Source: Betaproteobacteria bacterium HGW-Betaproteobacteria-12
GTDB lineage: Bacteria > Pseudomonadota > Gammaproteobacteria > Burkholderiales > Rhodocyclaceae
Length of the DNA stretch: 64,000 nt
Assembly: GCA_002842345.1 (NCBI GenBank)
Contig: PHCU01000001.1
Coordinates: forward strand, 20,906 to 84,905
Direction: 5' to 3'
The position numbers and the translations under genes are program-made. How positions within the stretch are numbered: the stretch's first letter is position 1; every line of letters starts with the position of its first letter. The notes beneath the pieces are model-generated. The model ran no database searches, was not told the DNA's origin, and worked only from the letters and a program-made list of their open reading frames with translations. Positions 32,671 to 41,324 of this stretch are shown here, in pieces.

Positions 32671-34620
32671 ATGACTCCTCCTCGAGACAAGCGGGAAGAT
32701 GACACCGACAGCCCCCCGTCGAGCGACGAGGAGGGGAGCCGGTCGCACTGTCTGATGCGCGCCCTGAGAACCCTGAGTGCCGGAAACCGGATGCTGTTGC
32801 GGGCAGCGGACGAACAGGAACTGCTTCGCGGCATGTGTCGGGTGATCGTTGATGAGGGCGGTTATTGCTCTTCCGCTGTCGGCTATGCCCGACACGATGC
32901 GTCGAAATCCATGCCGGTGGTCGCCTATGCCCTGCCGAATGAGCACCATGAGGGGGAAGAGGCGTTTTTCGAGACGCTACAACTGACCTGGGCGGATACC
33001 GCGCTCGGCCACAGCGCCATGGCGATCGCCATCCGCACCGGCCAGCCCTGCATCGGCCGCAACCTGCTGACTGACCCCGACCACGCGCCCTGGCGCGAAG
33101 ACGCCTTGCGTTTCGGTTACGCCTCGCACACCGCCTTCCCGCTCCGCGTCGAAGACGAGGTGATCGGTGCGCTCGGCATCGCCGCGACGGAACCGGATGC
33201 CTTCGACGAAGCGGAAGTCAGGCTGTTGGGCGAGCTGGCCGACGACCTGGCCTACGGCATCGCCAACCTGCGGACGCGAATCAAGCATCGCGAGGCGGCG
33301 GCGACGGTCCAGCGCATGGCCTATTTCGATACGCTGACCGGCCTGGCCAATCGCAGCCTGCTGCGCGAGCAGATCCAGGCGGCGATCGCCGGCGCCCGCC
33401 AGCGGCAACATCCGTTGGGCTTGCTGGCCCTTTCCGTCAGCCATGTCCAGGAAATCAACGACACGCTGGGCTATCAGCAAGGCGACCAGCTGTTGCAGGC
33501 CTTCGGGGAACGCCTGCGCCTGGCGGTCAGCGAGTCCGAAACGGTGGCCCGGGTCGGTGACACCGAGTTTGCCGTGCTGTTGCCCAAAGGCGATGCCAAC
33601 CACGCGATGCAAACGGCAAAGCGGCTGATCGCCGCACTCTACGAGCCGATCGAAGTTTCCGGATTACGCATTTACGCCCGCAGCACCATCGGTATCAGCT
33701 TGTTTCCGGGACACGGCAGCGACGCCGATTCGCTGCTCCGCCGCGCCCGGGTGGCGATGGCCAATGCCAAACAGGGCGGGCACGCCTTCGGTGTGTTCAC
33801 CGCCAGCCTGGACCAGGAATGCAGCCACCGCCTGGCGATGATGGGCGACCTGCGCGGGGCGATCGAACACAACGAACTGGTGCTGCATTACCAACCCAAG
33901 GTCCATATCGCCTCCGCCCACCTCTGCGGCGCGGAAGCCTTGGTCCGCTGGCAGCACCCCGCCCAGGGCATGGTATCCACCAACGAATTCGTCAAGCTCG
34001 CCGAATCGTCCGGTCTGATCACCCCGCTCACCTACTGGGTACTCGAGACCGCCTTCCGGCAGCGCTACATCTGGCACGAAGCGGGACTGGAGCGCCCCTT
34101 GGCGGTCAATCTGTCGGCGCACGATCTGAAGGACCGCAAGCTGATCGGCAAGATCAAGGGGTTGTTCGACACCTGGGGAGCCCAGCCGGAGTGGATCCAG
34201 TTCGAACTCACCGAAAGCGCGCTGATGGATGACCCCGTCGGTGCCCTGGAGATGCTCAAGCGCCTGAAAGAGCTGGGCGTCGCACTGTCCATCGATGATT
34301 TCGGGACCGGCTATTCGAGCCTGAGTTACCTGCAGAAGTTGCCCGTCGATACGATCAAGATCGACCAGTCCTTCGTCAGCAGTATGGTGGACAGTGCCGA
34401 TTCGGCGGTGATCGTGCGGTCGACCGTGGAATTGGGGCATAACCTGAATCTCGAAGTGGTCGCCGAAGGCGTCGATAGCCAGGCGGTGTGGGATCGTCTG
34501 GCGGACCTGGGTTGCGATATCGTCCAGGGTTATTACGTGGGCATGCCGATGTCGGCCGAGCAGTTCACCGAATGGCAGGGCAACTCGCCCTGGACATCCG
34601 GAATGACGACACCGCATTGA
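32671..34620 (+). CDS. GAF-GGDEF-EAL signalling protein, likely c-di-GMP phosphodiesterase
   Basis: A soluble protein of about 649 aa. Residues 40-190 look like a GAF sensor. About 210-370 is a GGDEF domain that starts YFDTLTGLANRSLL but has GDTEF instead of GGDEF, so cyclase activity is unlikely. About 385-640 is an EAL domain with its key residues: GAEALVRWQHP, NLSAHDL, ELTES, IDDFGTGYSSL, KIDQSFV and VVAEGVD. It should therefore hydrolyse c-di-GMP, perhaps gated by a small ligand at GAF and by GTP at the degenerate GGDEF. The start MTPPRDKRED at 32671 is preferred to the longer track ORF. Its link with the catabolic genes is unknown. Confidence 0.92.
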   Translation: MTPPRDKREDDTDSPPSSDEEGSRSHCLMRALRTLSAGNRMLLRAADEQELLRGMCRVIVDEGGYCSSAVGYARHDASKSMPVVAYALPNEHHEGEEAFFETLQLTWADTALGHSAMAIAIRTGQPCIGRNLLTDPDHAPWREDALRFGYASHTAFPLRVEDEVIGALGIAATEPDAFDEAEVRLLGELADDLAYGIANLRTRIKHREAAATVQRMAYFDTLTGLANRSLLREQIQAAIAGARQRQHPLGLLALSVSHVQEINDTLGYQQGDQLLQAFGERLRLAVSESETVARVGDTEFAVLLPKGDANHAMQTAKRLIAALYEPIEVSGLRIYARSTIGISLFPGHGSDADSLLRRARVAMANAKQGGHAFGVFTASLDQECSHRLAMMGDLRGAIEHNELVLHYQPKVHIASAHLCGAEALVRWQHPAQGMVSTNEFVKLAESSGLITPLTYWVLETAFRQRYIWHEAGLERPLAVNLSAHDLKDRKLIGKIKGLFDTWGAQPEWIQFELTESALMDDPVGALEMLKRLKELGVALSIDDFGTGYSSLSYLQKLPVDTIKIDQSFVSSMVDSADSAVIVRSTVELGHNLNLEVVAEGVDSQAVWDRLADLGCDIVQGYYVGMPMSAEQFTEWQGNSPWTSGMTTPH

Positions 34621-34658
34621 GCCGTTTTACCGGCAAGTCCGGCAGCTAGACAAAATAC

Positions 34659-34672
34659 GTCCGCTAGCGTAT
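34659..34672. promoter_or_regulatory. Putative operator, motif A upstream of third acyl-CoA dehydrogenase
   Basis: GTCCGCTAGCGTAT keeps the central GCTAGC of the palindrome but matches GTATGCTAGCATAC at only 10 of 14 positions. It lies 115 bp before the dehydrogenase start. It is the weakest copy. Confidence 0.35.
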
Positions 34673-34786
34673 TAATGTTGCCGGATCATAGCCGCGCCGC
34701 CGGGCTTTGCCCGGTCGGAGCAGCCCGCCCCCCGACCACGACAAACGGGAAGCATGGACTTCCCGCCTCCCAAAAATGGAGACTCA

Positions 34787-35932
34787 ATGCTGCCCCACCG
34801 CCCAATCTACGACCCGGAACACGCACTTTTTCGCGATACCGTGCGCCGCTTTGCGGCTGACGAAATTGCCCCCCATTTCCAACGCTGGGAGGCGGATGGC
34901 ATCGTCGACCGCAGCTACTGGGCCAAGGGCGGCGCCACCGGCCTGCTCTGCCCTCTCGTTCCCGAGGCCTACGGCGGCATCGGCGCCGACTTCCGCTTTA
35001 ATGCCGTGATCCTGGAAGAGCTCTGGTACGCCGGCTTTGCCGGCCCGGCCGCCGACTTTTCGGTGCATAGCGACGTCTGTTGCGGTTATCTGCTGTCCTA
35101 CGGCAGCGAGGAACAAAAGCAGAAATGGCTGCCGCGCATGGTTTCCGGCGAGACCATCTGCGCCATCGCCATGACCGAACCGGGTACTGGCAGCGACCTG
35201 CGCGGCATCCGTACCAAGGCTTTGCGTGATGGCGACGAGTACGTCATCAACGGCCAGAAGACCTTCATCTCCAATGGCCAGATGTGCGACCTGGTCATCG
35301 TCGTCACCCGCACCGCCCGCGAGGAAGGCTCGCAAAGCTTTAGCCTGATTCTGGTCGAAACCGACCGCCCCGGCTTCCGCCGCGGCCGCAACCTCGACAA
35401 GCTGGGCCACCACTCGGCCGATACGTCGGAGATGTTTTTCGACGATGTACGCGTGCCGGTCGGCAATTTGCTCGGCACGGAAGGCCGGGCCATGGCCCAA
35501 CTGATGAGCGAACTGTCGCAGGAACGGCTGACCATCGCCATCCAGTCGCTCGCCTCGGCGCAAAAGGCCTTCGACATTACCTGCGATTACGTCAAGGAAC
35601 GCACGGCTTTCGGCAAGCCGATCGGCGACATGCAGAACACCCGCTTCAAGTTGGCCGACCTCAAGGCTGATCTGGCCGTCGGCTGGTCCTTCATCGACCA
35701 GTGCCTGGCCAAACACGTCGAAGGCAAGCTGGACAGCACCGATGCCTCGATCGCCAAACTGTGGATTACCGAGATGCATGGCCGCCTGGTCGACCAGTGC
35801 CTGCAGTTCTTCGGTGGCTACGGTTTCATGCGCGAGTACGAAATCTGTCGCCTCTTTGCCGACGCCCGGGTGCTGCGCATCTACGGCGGCACTTCGGAAA
35901 TCATGCGCGAACTCGTCTCGCGCAGCCTCTGA
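34787..35932 (+). CDS. Acyl-CoA dehydrogenase
   Basis: A flavoenzyme of about 381 aa. It resembles the one at 237-1412 in length and motifs: AIAMTEPGTGSDLRGIRT, TFISNGQMCDLVIVVTRT and QFFGGYGFMREYEICRLFADARV, ending IYGGTSEIMRELVSRSL. As in the other two, the YEG loop has no Glu (YGGTSE), while the helix Glu is kept (SQERLTIAI). The start is ATG 34787 behind a GGAGA site; the track ORF begins 11 codons earlier. It is a single-gene unit on the plus strand. Three dehydrogenases sharing one window imply several rounds of, or branched, beta-oxidation. Confidence 0.94.
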   Translation: MLPHRPIYDPEHALFRDTVRRFAADEIAPHFQRWEADGIVDRSYWAKGGATGLLCPLVPEAYGGIGADFRFNAVILEELWYAGFAGPAADFSVHSDVCCGYLLSYGSEEQKQKWLPRMVSGETICAIAMTEPGTGSDLRGIRTKALRDGDEYVINGQKTFISNGQMCDLVIVVTRTAREEGSQSFSLILVETDRPGFRRGRNLDKLGHHSADTSEMFFDDVRVPVGNLLGTEGRAMAQLMSELSQERLTIAIQSLASAQKAFDITCDYVKERTAFGKPIGDMQNTRFKLADLKADLAVGWSFIDQCLAKHVEGKLDSTDASIAKLWITEMHGRLVDQCLQFFGGYGFMREYEICRLFADARVLRIYGGTSEIMRELVSRSL

Positions 35933-35950
35933 AGCCGGGCCTCTACCGGG

Positions 35951-36511
35951 CTAATCCTGCTGCTGGAAACGTTGCGGATTGCTGCGCACGATCTCGCCAT
36001 CGCTGCGCAGCGCGTGGCAACCGTCGACCGGCGACGGAGTCTTCAGGCTGGCGGCAAAGCGGCCATCCCTGCCCTTGGCCAGGGGATCGCCCCACAGTGC
36101 CTGATAGGCCGTGGTAGCAATCGGAGACAGCAATTCGGTCAGGTGCGAACAACCGGCAACGCCGCGGAACAGCGACTTGACGTGACGCACGAAGCCGCGG
36201 CCGATCTGCAGGCCAATCAGCTGCCGGTAGCTGTCGCCGATGGCGCCGCAGATGCCGTACGGCGCATGCATCGTCCGGGCGCGCACATCCCGGATCGTCA
36301 GGCCGCGATCGACCGTCAGGCACAGGAGCATTTCATGGATCGCCGCGCCGGGCGCCAGCGCCCCACGCTCCGACAACTCCAGCGGAAACGGCTTGCTATC
36401 GACCAGATGGCCTTCGATATCGAGCAGGCCGTCCGCACGTTCATAGGCGGTGCAACTGATGTGGCGCGTATGCACCAGGCGCCGGTTGCCAACGGGCAGG
36501 CCGGCGTTCAT
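35951..36511 (-). CDS. DUF2889 domain protein
   Basis: A protein of about 186 aa with the DUF2889 pattern: RRLVHTRHISCTAYERADGLLDIEGHLVDSKPF, then IHEMLLCLTVDRGLTIRDVRARTMHAPYGIC and a C-terminal GCSHLTELLSPIATTAYQAL. The function of the family is not established. It is common in beta- and gammaproteobacteria that degrade fatty or aromatic acids. The N-terminus is taken at 36511 (MNAGLPVGNRRL), which aligns with the usual family start; an ATG 15 codons upstream is the alternative. It is convergent with the acyl-CoA dehydrogenase gene, and a near-perfect motif A lies upstream. Confidence 0.82.
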   Translation of the reverse strand: MNAGLPVGNRRLVHTRHISCTAYERADGLLDIEGHLVDSKPFPLELSERGALAPGAAIHEMLLCLTVDRGLTIRDVRARTMHAPYGICGAIGDSYRQLIGLQIGRGFVRHVKSLFRGVAGCSHLTELLSPIATTAYQALWGDPLAKGRDGRFAASLKTPSPVDGCHALRSDGEIVRSNPQRFQQQD

Positions 36512-36666
36512 GGCAAAACCGGAAAGCGGCGCCCCGATTCGGCCGCGATACGGCAAGCGAGCAGTGCGTTATGGATCATTACAGTATCTCCTGCCTGATG
36601 GGTGTCGGTTAAGCCGGACAGGAGCTTCGTGACCCCGAGGCGCCGGGACGGCAAACACGACATTCC

Positions 36667-36680
36667 GTATGCTAGCACAC
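36667..36680. promoter_or_regulatory. Putative operator, motif A upstream of DUF2889 gene
   Basis: GTATGCTAGCACAC matches GTATGCTAGCATAC at 13 of 14 positions, equal best in the window. It is 156 bp upstream of the chosen DUF2889 start and just downstream of the LAL gene end. Confidence 0.6.
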
Positions 36681-36700
36681 CACAAACAGCCGGCATCCGT

Positions 36701-39490
36701 TCAGGGCAACAGGTTCAGCACCCGCGCCCTGGCCAGTGCCGCCGAACGGCTCGACACCCCCAGCTTGGCGTAGAGCTTCTGCAAATGCCCCTTGACGGTA
36801 GTTAGCGTGACATTGATGCGGTCGGCCAGCTGCTGGTTGGTCAAGCCTGCGGCGAGCAAGCCGAGCAGCTCCATTTGCCGCGCGGTCAGCGTTTCGAGCA
36901 ATTGCGAGTCCATGTTCAGAGCGACCAGTTTTTCTTGCAGCTGCGGATTGCTAATCGGCAGCTCGCGGCAGATGCTGGCGAAAAATTTTCGCTCGACCTC
37001 CAGGGCAAACCCCCAGGCCGACGGCTTGGTGTCCTCGACCAGGTCGGCAATCGCCCCGGCACGGTCGCGGAACGGGCGGACGATGCCGCGGCGTGCGGCA
37101 AGGTTCACGGCCCGGGTCAGATGGCGATTGGCGGCCGCTACGTTGTGCGCCTGACCGGCAATCACCGCTTCGCTCAGCGCCAGTTCGACCAGCCGTGCGG
37201 CACGGCCGTCGGCCTTGGCCAGCCGGGTTTCCTGGGCGATCAGTTGGTCGGCGCGCTTGTGCCGTCCGAGAGCAATGCACAACTCGATTTCGGTGGCCGC
37301 AAACAGATCGCGACAGCGGGCAACGTCGGCCCATTCGGGCAGGCTTCCCAGCCGCTCCAGCTCGTCGGCACTCAATCCGAGGCGCGCCGCCTCCATCTCC
37401 GCCTCGTCGAGCCGGCCAAGCCGGATCAGGCGCTGGACCAGATAGCAGTTGAGCATGAACGACAGGCGGGGCGGGTAGCAGGCGGCGAAATCTCGCAACT
37501 CGCGCAGGGAAATCGCATCGCCATCCTGCCCGTTCCACAGCTTGATCGCGGCATCGAGGCCGCAGGCTGCCGCATCGACGAAACCGTGAAACTTGGATAG
37601 GCGCAATGCGGGCACCAGCAGCCGCTCGGCTTCCTGATCAAGCCCCATGTCGACGGCGGCAGCGGCGGCGATCAGGGCGATGGTTCCGCCAATACCGGCG
37701 TTCTCACCCAAGGCCTGGCGGGCCGCGGCCTGGGCCGTCATCAGTTCCTGATAGACGCTGGCCGAGTCCCCCTCAAGCAACGTAATCAGTCCATTGAGTG
37801 CGGCAATCCAGCCATCGGTATAGGCCCCCTTGATCTGGAAGGCCGCTCCCTGGGCCCCTTGCAGGGCCAGCCGGGCATCGCGCAACTGGTAAGCACTGAT
37901 ATGGTAAATGCCCTTGGTACAGTCTGCCGCCGTGGCATTGAACGGGTCATCCGCGCCGCCGCAGGCCAGCCAGTGGCTGGCATTGCGGAAGGCCTCTTCA
38001 AGGTGATCGGTAAAGATGCCGACGCAGGCACTGATAATGTCCACCCGGCGCTGAAAGTCCTCGATCCGCGCCGGATCTTCCTTGCCTCGACCCAAGCGGA
38101 CCCATTCCGCCAGCCGCTCGTTCTGCTGCCGGCCCTGCTCGTAACGGCGGTTGAGCACCAGCGCCCAGGTGTACCAGTACTCCGCCTCCCAATCGAGATG
38201 CAGTCCGCGGGCATGCAGCGCCTCGACCCAGTCGATGTACTGCATCAGGTCGCCGCGGTCGCCGACGAAGGTCTGCGCCGTGTGTTCGAGAATCTTCGCC
38301 GCCGTCGCGATGTCACCGGAAGCGATGGCGTAATCGATGGCATCGCGCCAATAGCCACCTTGTTCGCACCACGCCGCGGCCCGTTGCAGGACCGCTTGCT
38401 GGCGGGCGGGATCGAGCGAAAACCGGGATTCGCCGAGCAGAAACTCGCGAAATAGACCATGCAGGCGATACCAGGTCCGATTGCGATCGAGCGGAATGAT
38501 GAACACGTTGCGGCGCAGCAGCAGGCCCAGATACTGTTCCGCCTCGGCATTGCCGGTCGCATGACGGCAAAGCTCGCTGCTGAAGGTACGCAGATGGGCG
38601 ATGCTCAGCAGGAATTGCCGGATCTCGTAGGGAAAACCGGACAGCACCTGCTGATTGAGCAGCGCCGCGATATCCTCGTCCGATCCGGAGAAGCGCTCCA
38701 GCGCCTCGAGCGGCCGGTCAGTCGCCGAGAGGATGATCTGGGCCATGCGCACCGCCGCCGGCCAGCCTTCGGTCTGCCGCTGCACTGACTCGATGCCGGC
38801 AGTACCGATGGCGGCAGACAGGTCGGCGCCGAGCATTTCGCCGACTTCGCCGACATCGAGGCTCAGTTCGCGGTAGCCGACCTGGCGAACCAGCCCGGCC
38901 AGCTTGGCGCGCGCCAGACTGAACGGCAACTCCGCCATGCTGGAAAAAACGAAGCGAGCCGTCAGCGGCGTCTTGAAGACCAGGGCTTCCAGGAATTCGC
39001 CAACAGCTGGGTCGGTACAGTAATTCAGGTTGTCGATGAAGACCGTGAAGGGCGCACCGAAATCCACCGCCGCCTTGATCAGGGCCTCGATCCGGCCATA
39101 GACGGGCTGGTCGCCGCGCAACAGGGCCTGCGTCGGATGCAGGCCGACACTCGGCCCGTAGGCCATTTCCTCAAGCAGGCCAAGCAGGCGCTCGAGACTG
39201 CTGTCGCGTTCGTCCAGGGCGGCCCAGAAACATTGCTCGCCGCCGGCCTGCAGTTGAGCGCACAGGCTGGCCATCAGCACGGTCTTGCCATAGCCGACCG
39301 GCGCGACAACGCTGACCAGTTTGTGGCGGATGCCTCCCCCGCCGAGCAGGTCATCCAGCACCGGCGTCCGCACTGGCTGGAACATGAATTCCGGCGGATC
39401 GGTGTTGCGGACGCTGCGCTGCTGAATCTTGGCGGCCGGCATGGCCATCATTGCGTAGTTCACCAGCCGCCCCCGTGCCTGTCGTAACAA
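36701..39490 (-). CDS. LuxR-family LAL (MalT/AlkS-like) transcriptional activator
   Basis: A 929-aa regulator with an N-terminal ATPase (Walker A VAPVGYGKTVLMASL at about residues 60-75; Walker B FTVFIDNLNY), a long helical TPR-like central region for ligand sensing, and a C-terminal LuxR HTH (LTARQMELLGLLAAGLTNQQLADRINVTLTTVKGHLQKLYAKLGV). LAL proteins such as MalT and AlkS bind ATP plus an inducer to switch genes on. It is divergent from the P450, rubredoxin, reductase and ferredoxin cluster, so it is the obvious activator of that unit, as AlkS is for alkane hydroxylation. The inducer is probably the hydrophobic growth substrate. Confidence 0.93.
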   Translation of the reverse strand: MLRQARGRLVNYAMMAMPAAKIQQRSVRNTDPPEFMFQPVRTPVLDDLLGGGGIRHKLVSVVAPVGYGKTVLMASLCAQLQAGGEQCFWAALDERDSSLERLLGLLEEMAYGPSVGLHPTQALLRGDQPVYGRIEALIKAAVDFGAPFTVFIDNLNYCTDPAVGEFLEALVFKTPLTARFVFSSMAELPFSLARAKLAGLVRQVGYRELSLDVGEVGEMLGADLSAAIGTAGIESVQRQTEGWPAAVRMAQIILSATDRPLEALERFSGSDEDIAALLNQQVLSGFPYEIRQFLLSIAHLRTFSSELCRHATGNAEAEQYLGLLLRRNVFIIPLDRNRTWYRLHGLFREFLLGESRFSLDPARQQAVLQRAAAWCEQGGYWRDAIDYAIASGDIATAAKILEHTAQTFVGDRGDLMQYIDWVEALHARGLHLDWEAEYWYTWALVLNRRYEQGRQQNERLAEWVRLGRGKEDPARIEDFQRRVDIISACVGIFTDHLEEAFRNASHWLACGGADDPFNATAADCTKGIYHISAYQLRDARLALQGAQGAAFQIKGAYTDGWIAALNGLITLLEGDSASVYQELMTAQAAARQALGENAGIGGTIALIAAAAAVDMGLDQEAERLLVPALRLSKFHGFVDAAACGLDAAIKLWNGQDGDAISLRELRDFAACYPPRLSFMLNCYLVQRLIRLGRLDEAEMEAARLGLSADELERLGSLPEWADVARCRDLFAATEIELCIALGRHKRADQLIAQETRLAKADGRAARLVELALSEAVIAGQAHNVAAANRHLTRAVNLAARRGIVRPFRDRAGAIADLVEDTKPSAWGFALEVERKFFASICRELPISNPQLQEKLVALNMDSQLLETLTARQMELLGLLAAGLTNQQLADRINVTLTTVKGHLQKLYAKLGVSSRSAALARARVLNLLP

Positions 39491-39628
39491 CCCGAAACGC
39501 TCAGCAACTCTGCTCCTTCAAATGACCCACGGCTTGCAACCGCAACAACTGCGAGCCTGCCGAGGGCAAACGGAACAAGCCATCGGCACTAGCTGCAGCG
39601 GCCTGTCAGATTGCCGCAAAACAGTACT

Positions 39629-39638
39629 TTAGTACTAC
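39629..39638. promoter_or_regulatory. Shared promoter-region element TTAGTACTAC (site 2)
   Basis: The same TTAGTACTAC found before the APH-like gene, here within GTACTTTAGTACTAC, which is nearly palindromic. It lies 125 bp before the P450 start in the divergent region next to the LAL gene, so a LAL binding site is a possible reading. Confidence 0.38.
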
Positions 39639-39762
39639 TTAATGGCAAATGCAGCTACCTATACTCGATTCCCAGAGAGTCGACGGCATCCGCCTGTCGC
39701 TTTCGCCAGCCTCACCTGAAGGCCGGACTGGCGCATAGACCATTATTAAAAGGAGACGTTTC

Positions 39763-41046
39763 ATGAGTGATCTCAAAATCCCCACAGAGCTGGTTGCCCC
39801 CATCTTCAATCCTGCCAGCTACGCCGATCGCCAGCGGATGGAGAAAATGCTCGCCAACCTGCGCCACAACTACCCCCTGTCGCAGGCGGAAGTCCCCGGC
39901 TACGACCCGCACTGGATCGTCACCAAGTACAAGGATGTCCGCGAAATCACCCGCCAGGACAACATCTTCCACAGCGGCGATCGCTCCAAGACGCCGGCCT
40001 CCCTGATCGCCGAGCAGATGATGCGCGACTACAGCGGCGGCAAACCCCACATCTTCCGCACCCTGGTGCACATGGACCCGCCGGACCATACGGCGCACCG
40101 CGACCTGGTCAAGGATGCCTTCATGCCGCAGAACATCGCGGCACTCGAGACCTCGATCCGCGAGATGGCCCGCCGCTATGTCGACCAGATGGCCGGCATG
40201 GACTCCACCTGCGATTTCGCCGGCGACATCGCCATGAACTACCCCCTGGAAGTGGTATGCACGCTGATTGGCCTACCCAAGGAAGACCACGCGATCATGC
40301 TGCGCCTGACCCAGTGGTTCCTCAGCTACGCCGACCCCGATCTGTGCCGCCCCGGCTCGGTGCTGAGCGACCCCGAGGAACAGATCAAGACCTGGCAGAT
40401 CGTCTATGACGAGTTCAAGAGCTACTACAGCTCGGTGATCAAGGATCGCCAGGCCTGTCCGCGCCACGACCTGGCCAGCACCATCTCCAACGGCAAGGTC
40501 AACGGCTGCCCGATGGACGAACGCTCGATGATTTCCTATTTCGTCATCGCCTCCACCGCCGGTCACGACACGACTGCCGCCACCATCGCCAACTCGATGT
40601 GGACGCTGGCCACCAAGCCCGAACTGCTGGCCCGCCTCAAGGCCGAACCGGCGCTGATTCCCAATTTCGTCGAGGAAGCCATCCGGTGGACGACGCCGGC
40701 CATGTGCTTCATCCGCTCCGCCGCCGAGGATTACGAGTTGTCCGGCCGTCAGATCAAGAAGGGTGACCTGCTCTACATCTCCTATCTCTCGGCCAACCGT
40801 GATGAGGAAATGTTCGAGGACCCCTATGAGTTCCGGCTCGACCGCACGCCGAACCGCCACATCGGCTTCGGCTATGGCGCTCATATCTGTGTCGGCCAGC
40901 ATCTTGCCCGCCTCGAAATGCGCCTGCTCTGGGAGGAACTGATCCCCCGCCTCGAATCGGTCGAGATGGCCGGTGAAGGCAAATGGCAAGAGTCCGAGTT
41001 CGTCTGCGGGCCGAAGTACGTGCCCATCCGCTTCAAGATGAAGTGA
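39763..41046 (+). CDS. Cytochrome P450, CYP108 (P450terp)-like
   Basis: A soluble 427-aa bacterial P450. The oxygen-binding helix is TAGHDTTAATIANSMW, the ExxR motif is EEAIRW, and the heme loop FGYGAHICVGQHLARLEM contains the thiolate Cys. The N-terminal region (YDPHWIVTKYKDVREI) and C-terminus (ANRDEEMF, PNRHIGFGYGAH, GPKYVPIRF) resemble P450terp as I remember it more than the CYP153 alkane hydroxylases. P450terp hydroxylates the ring methyl of alpha-terpineol. It is followed by its electron-transfer proteins. A p-menthane or related hydrocarbon is a likely substrate, by analogy. Confidence 0.93.
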   Translation: MSDLKIPTELVAPIFNPASYADRQRMEKMLANLRHNYPLSQAEVPGYDPHWIVTKYKDVREITRQDNIFHSGDRSKTPASLIAEQMMRDYSGGKPHIFRTLVHMDPPDHTAHRDLVKDAFMPQNIAALETSIREMARRYVDQMAGMDSTCDFAGDIAMNYPLEVVCTLIGLPKEDHAIMLRLTQWFLSYADPDLCRPGSVLSDPEEQIKTWQIVYDEFKSYYSSVIKDRQACPRHDLASTISNGKVNGCPMDERSMISYFVIASTAGHDTTAATIANSMWTLATKPELLARLKAEPALIPNFVEEAIRWTTPAMCFIRSAAEDYELSGRQIKKGDLLYISYLSANRDEEMFEDPYEFRLDRTPNRHIGFGYGAHICVGQHLARLEMRLLWEELIPRLESVEMAGEGKWQESEFVCGPKYVPIRFKMK

Positions 41047-41059
41047 AGAGGAAATTCAT

Positions 41060-41239
41060 ATGAGCACAACCCCCTACCGCAAGTGGCAATGCCTGGCCTG
41101 TGGCGACATCTACGACGAGGCCCTGGGCAGTCCGCCGGACGGCATCCCGGCCGGCACCCGCTTCGAGGCGTTGCCGGATGACTGGCTGTGTCCCAACTGC
41201 GGCGCCCTGAAGGCCTCCTTCGTACCGATGGATGACTGA
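41060..41239 (+). CDS. Rubredoxin (59 aa), not in ORF track
   Basis: A 59-codon gene starts 13 bp after the P450 stop with a GAGGAAA ribosome site. The peptide has both iron knuckles, CLACGDIYDEALGSP and DDWLCPNCGALKASF (C-x2-CG and CP-x-CG), and the usual PPDGIPAGTRFEALPDDW segment, so it is a one-iron rubredoxin. It would carry single electrons. Finding it between a P450 and its ferredoxin/reductase is unusual, because P450s normally use 2Fe-2S partners. It could feed a second oxygenase or serve as an alternative donor. Confidence 0.93.
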   Translation: MSTTPYRKWQCLACGDIYDEALGSPPDGIPAGTRFEALPDDWLCPNCGALKASFVPMDD

Positions 41240-41324
41240 CCGCCAGGCGACGACGGCACGAGCGACAGCCTTTTCGCCAGCCCGCACCGTCATCGCCAAT
41301 CTACCCCCCGGAGAACAACACCCC

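Noticed and set aside
39763-41046. CYP153 alkane hydroxylase
   Set aside because: The rubredoxin and AlkS-like regulator suggested alkane oxidation, but N- and C-terminal motifs fit P450terp (CYP108) better from memory.
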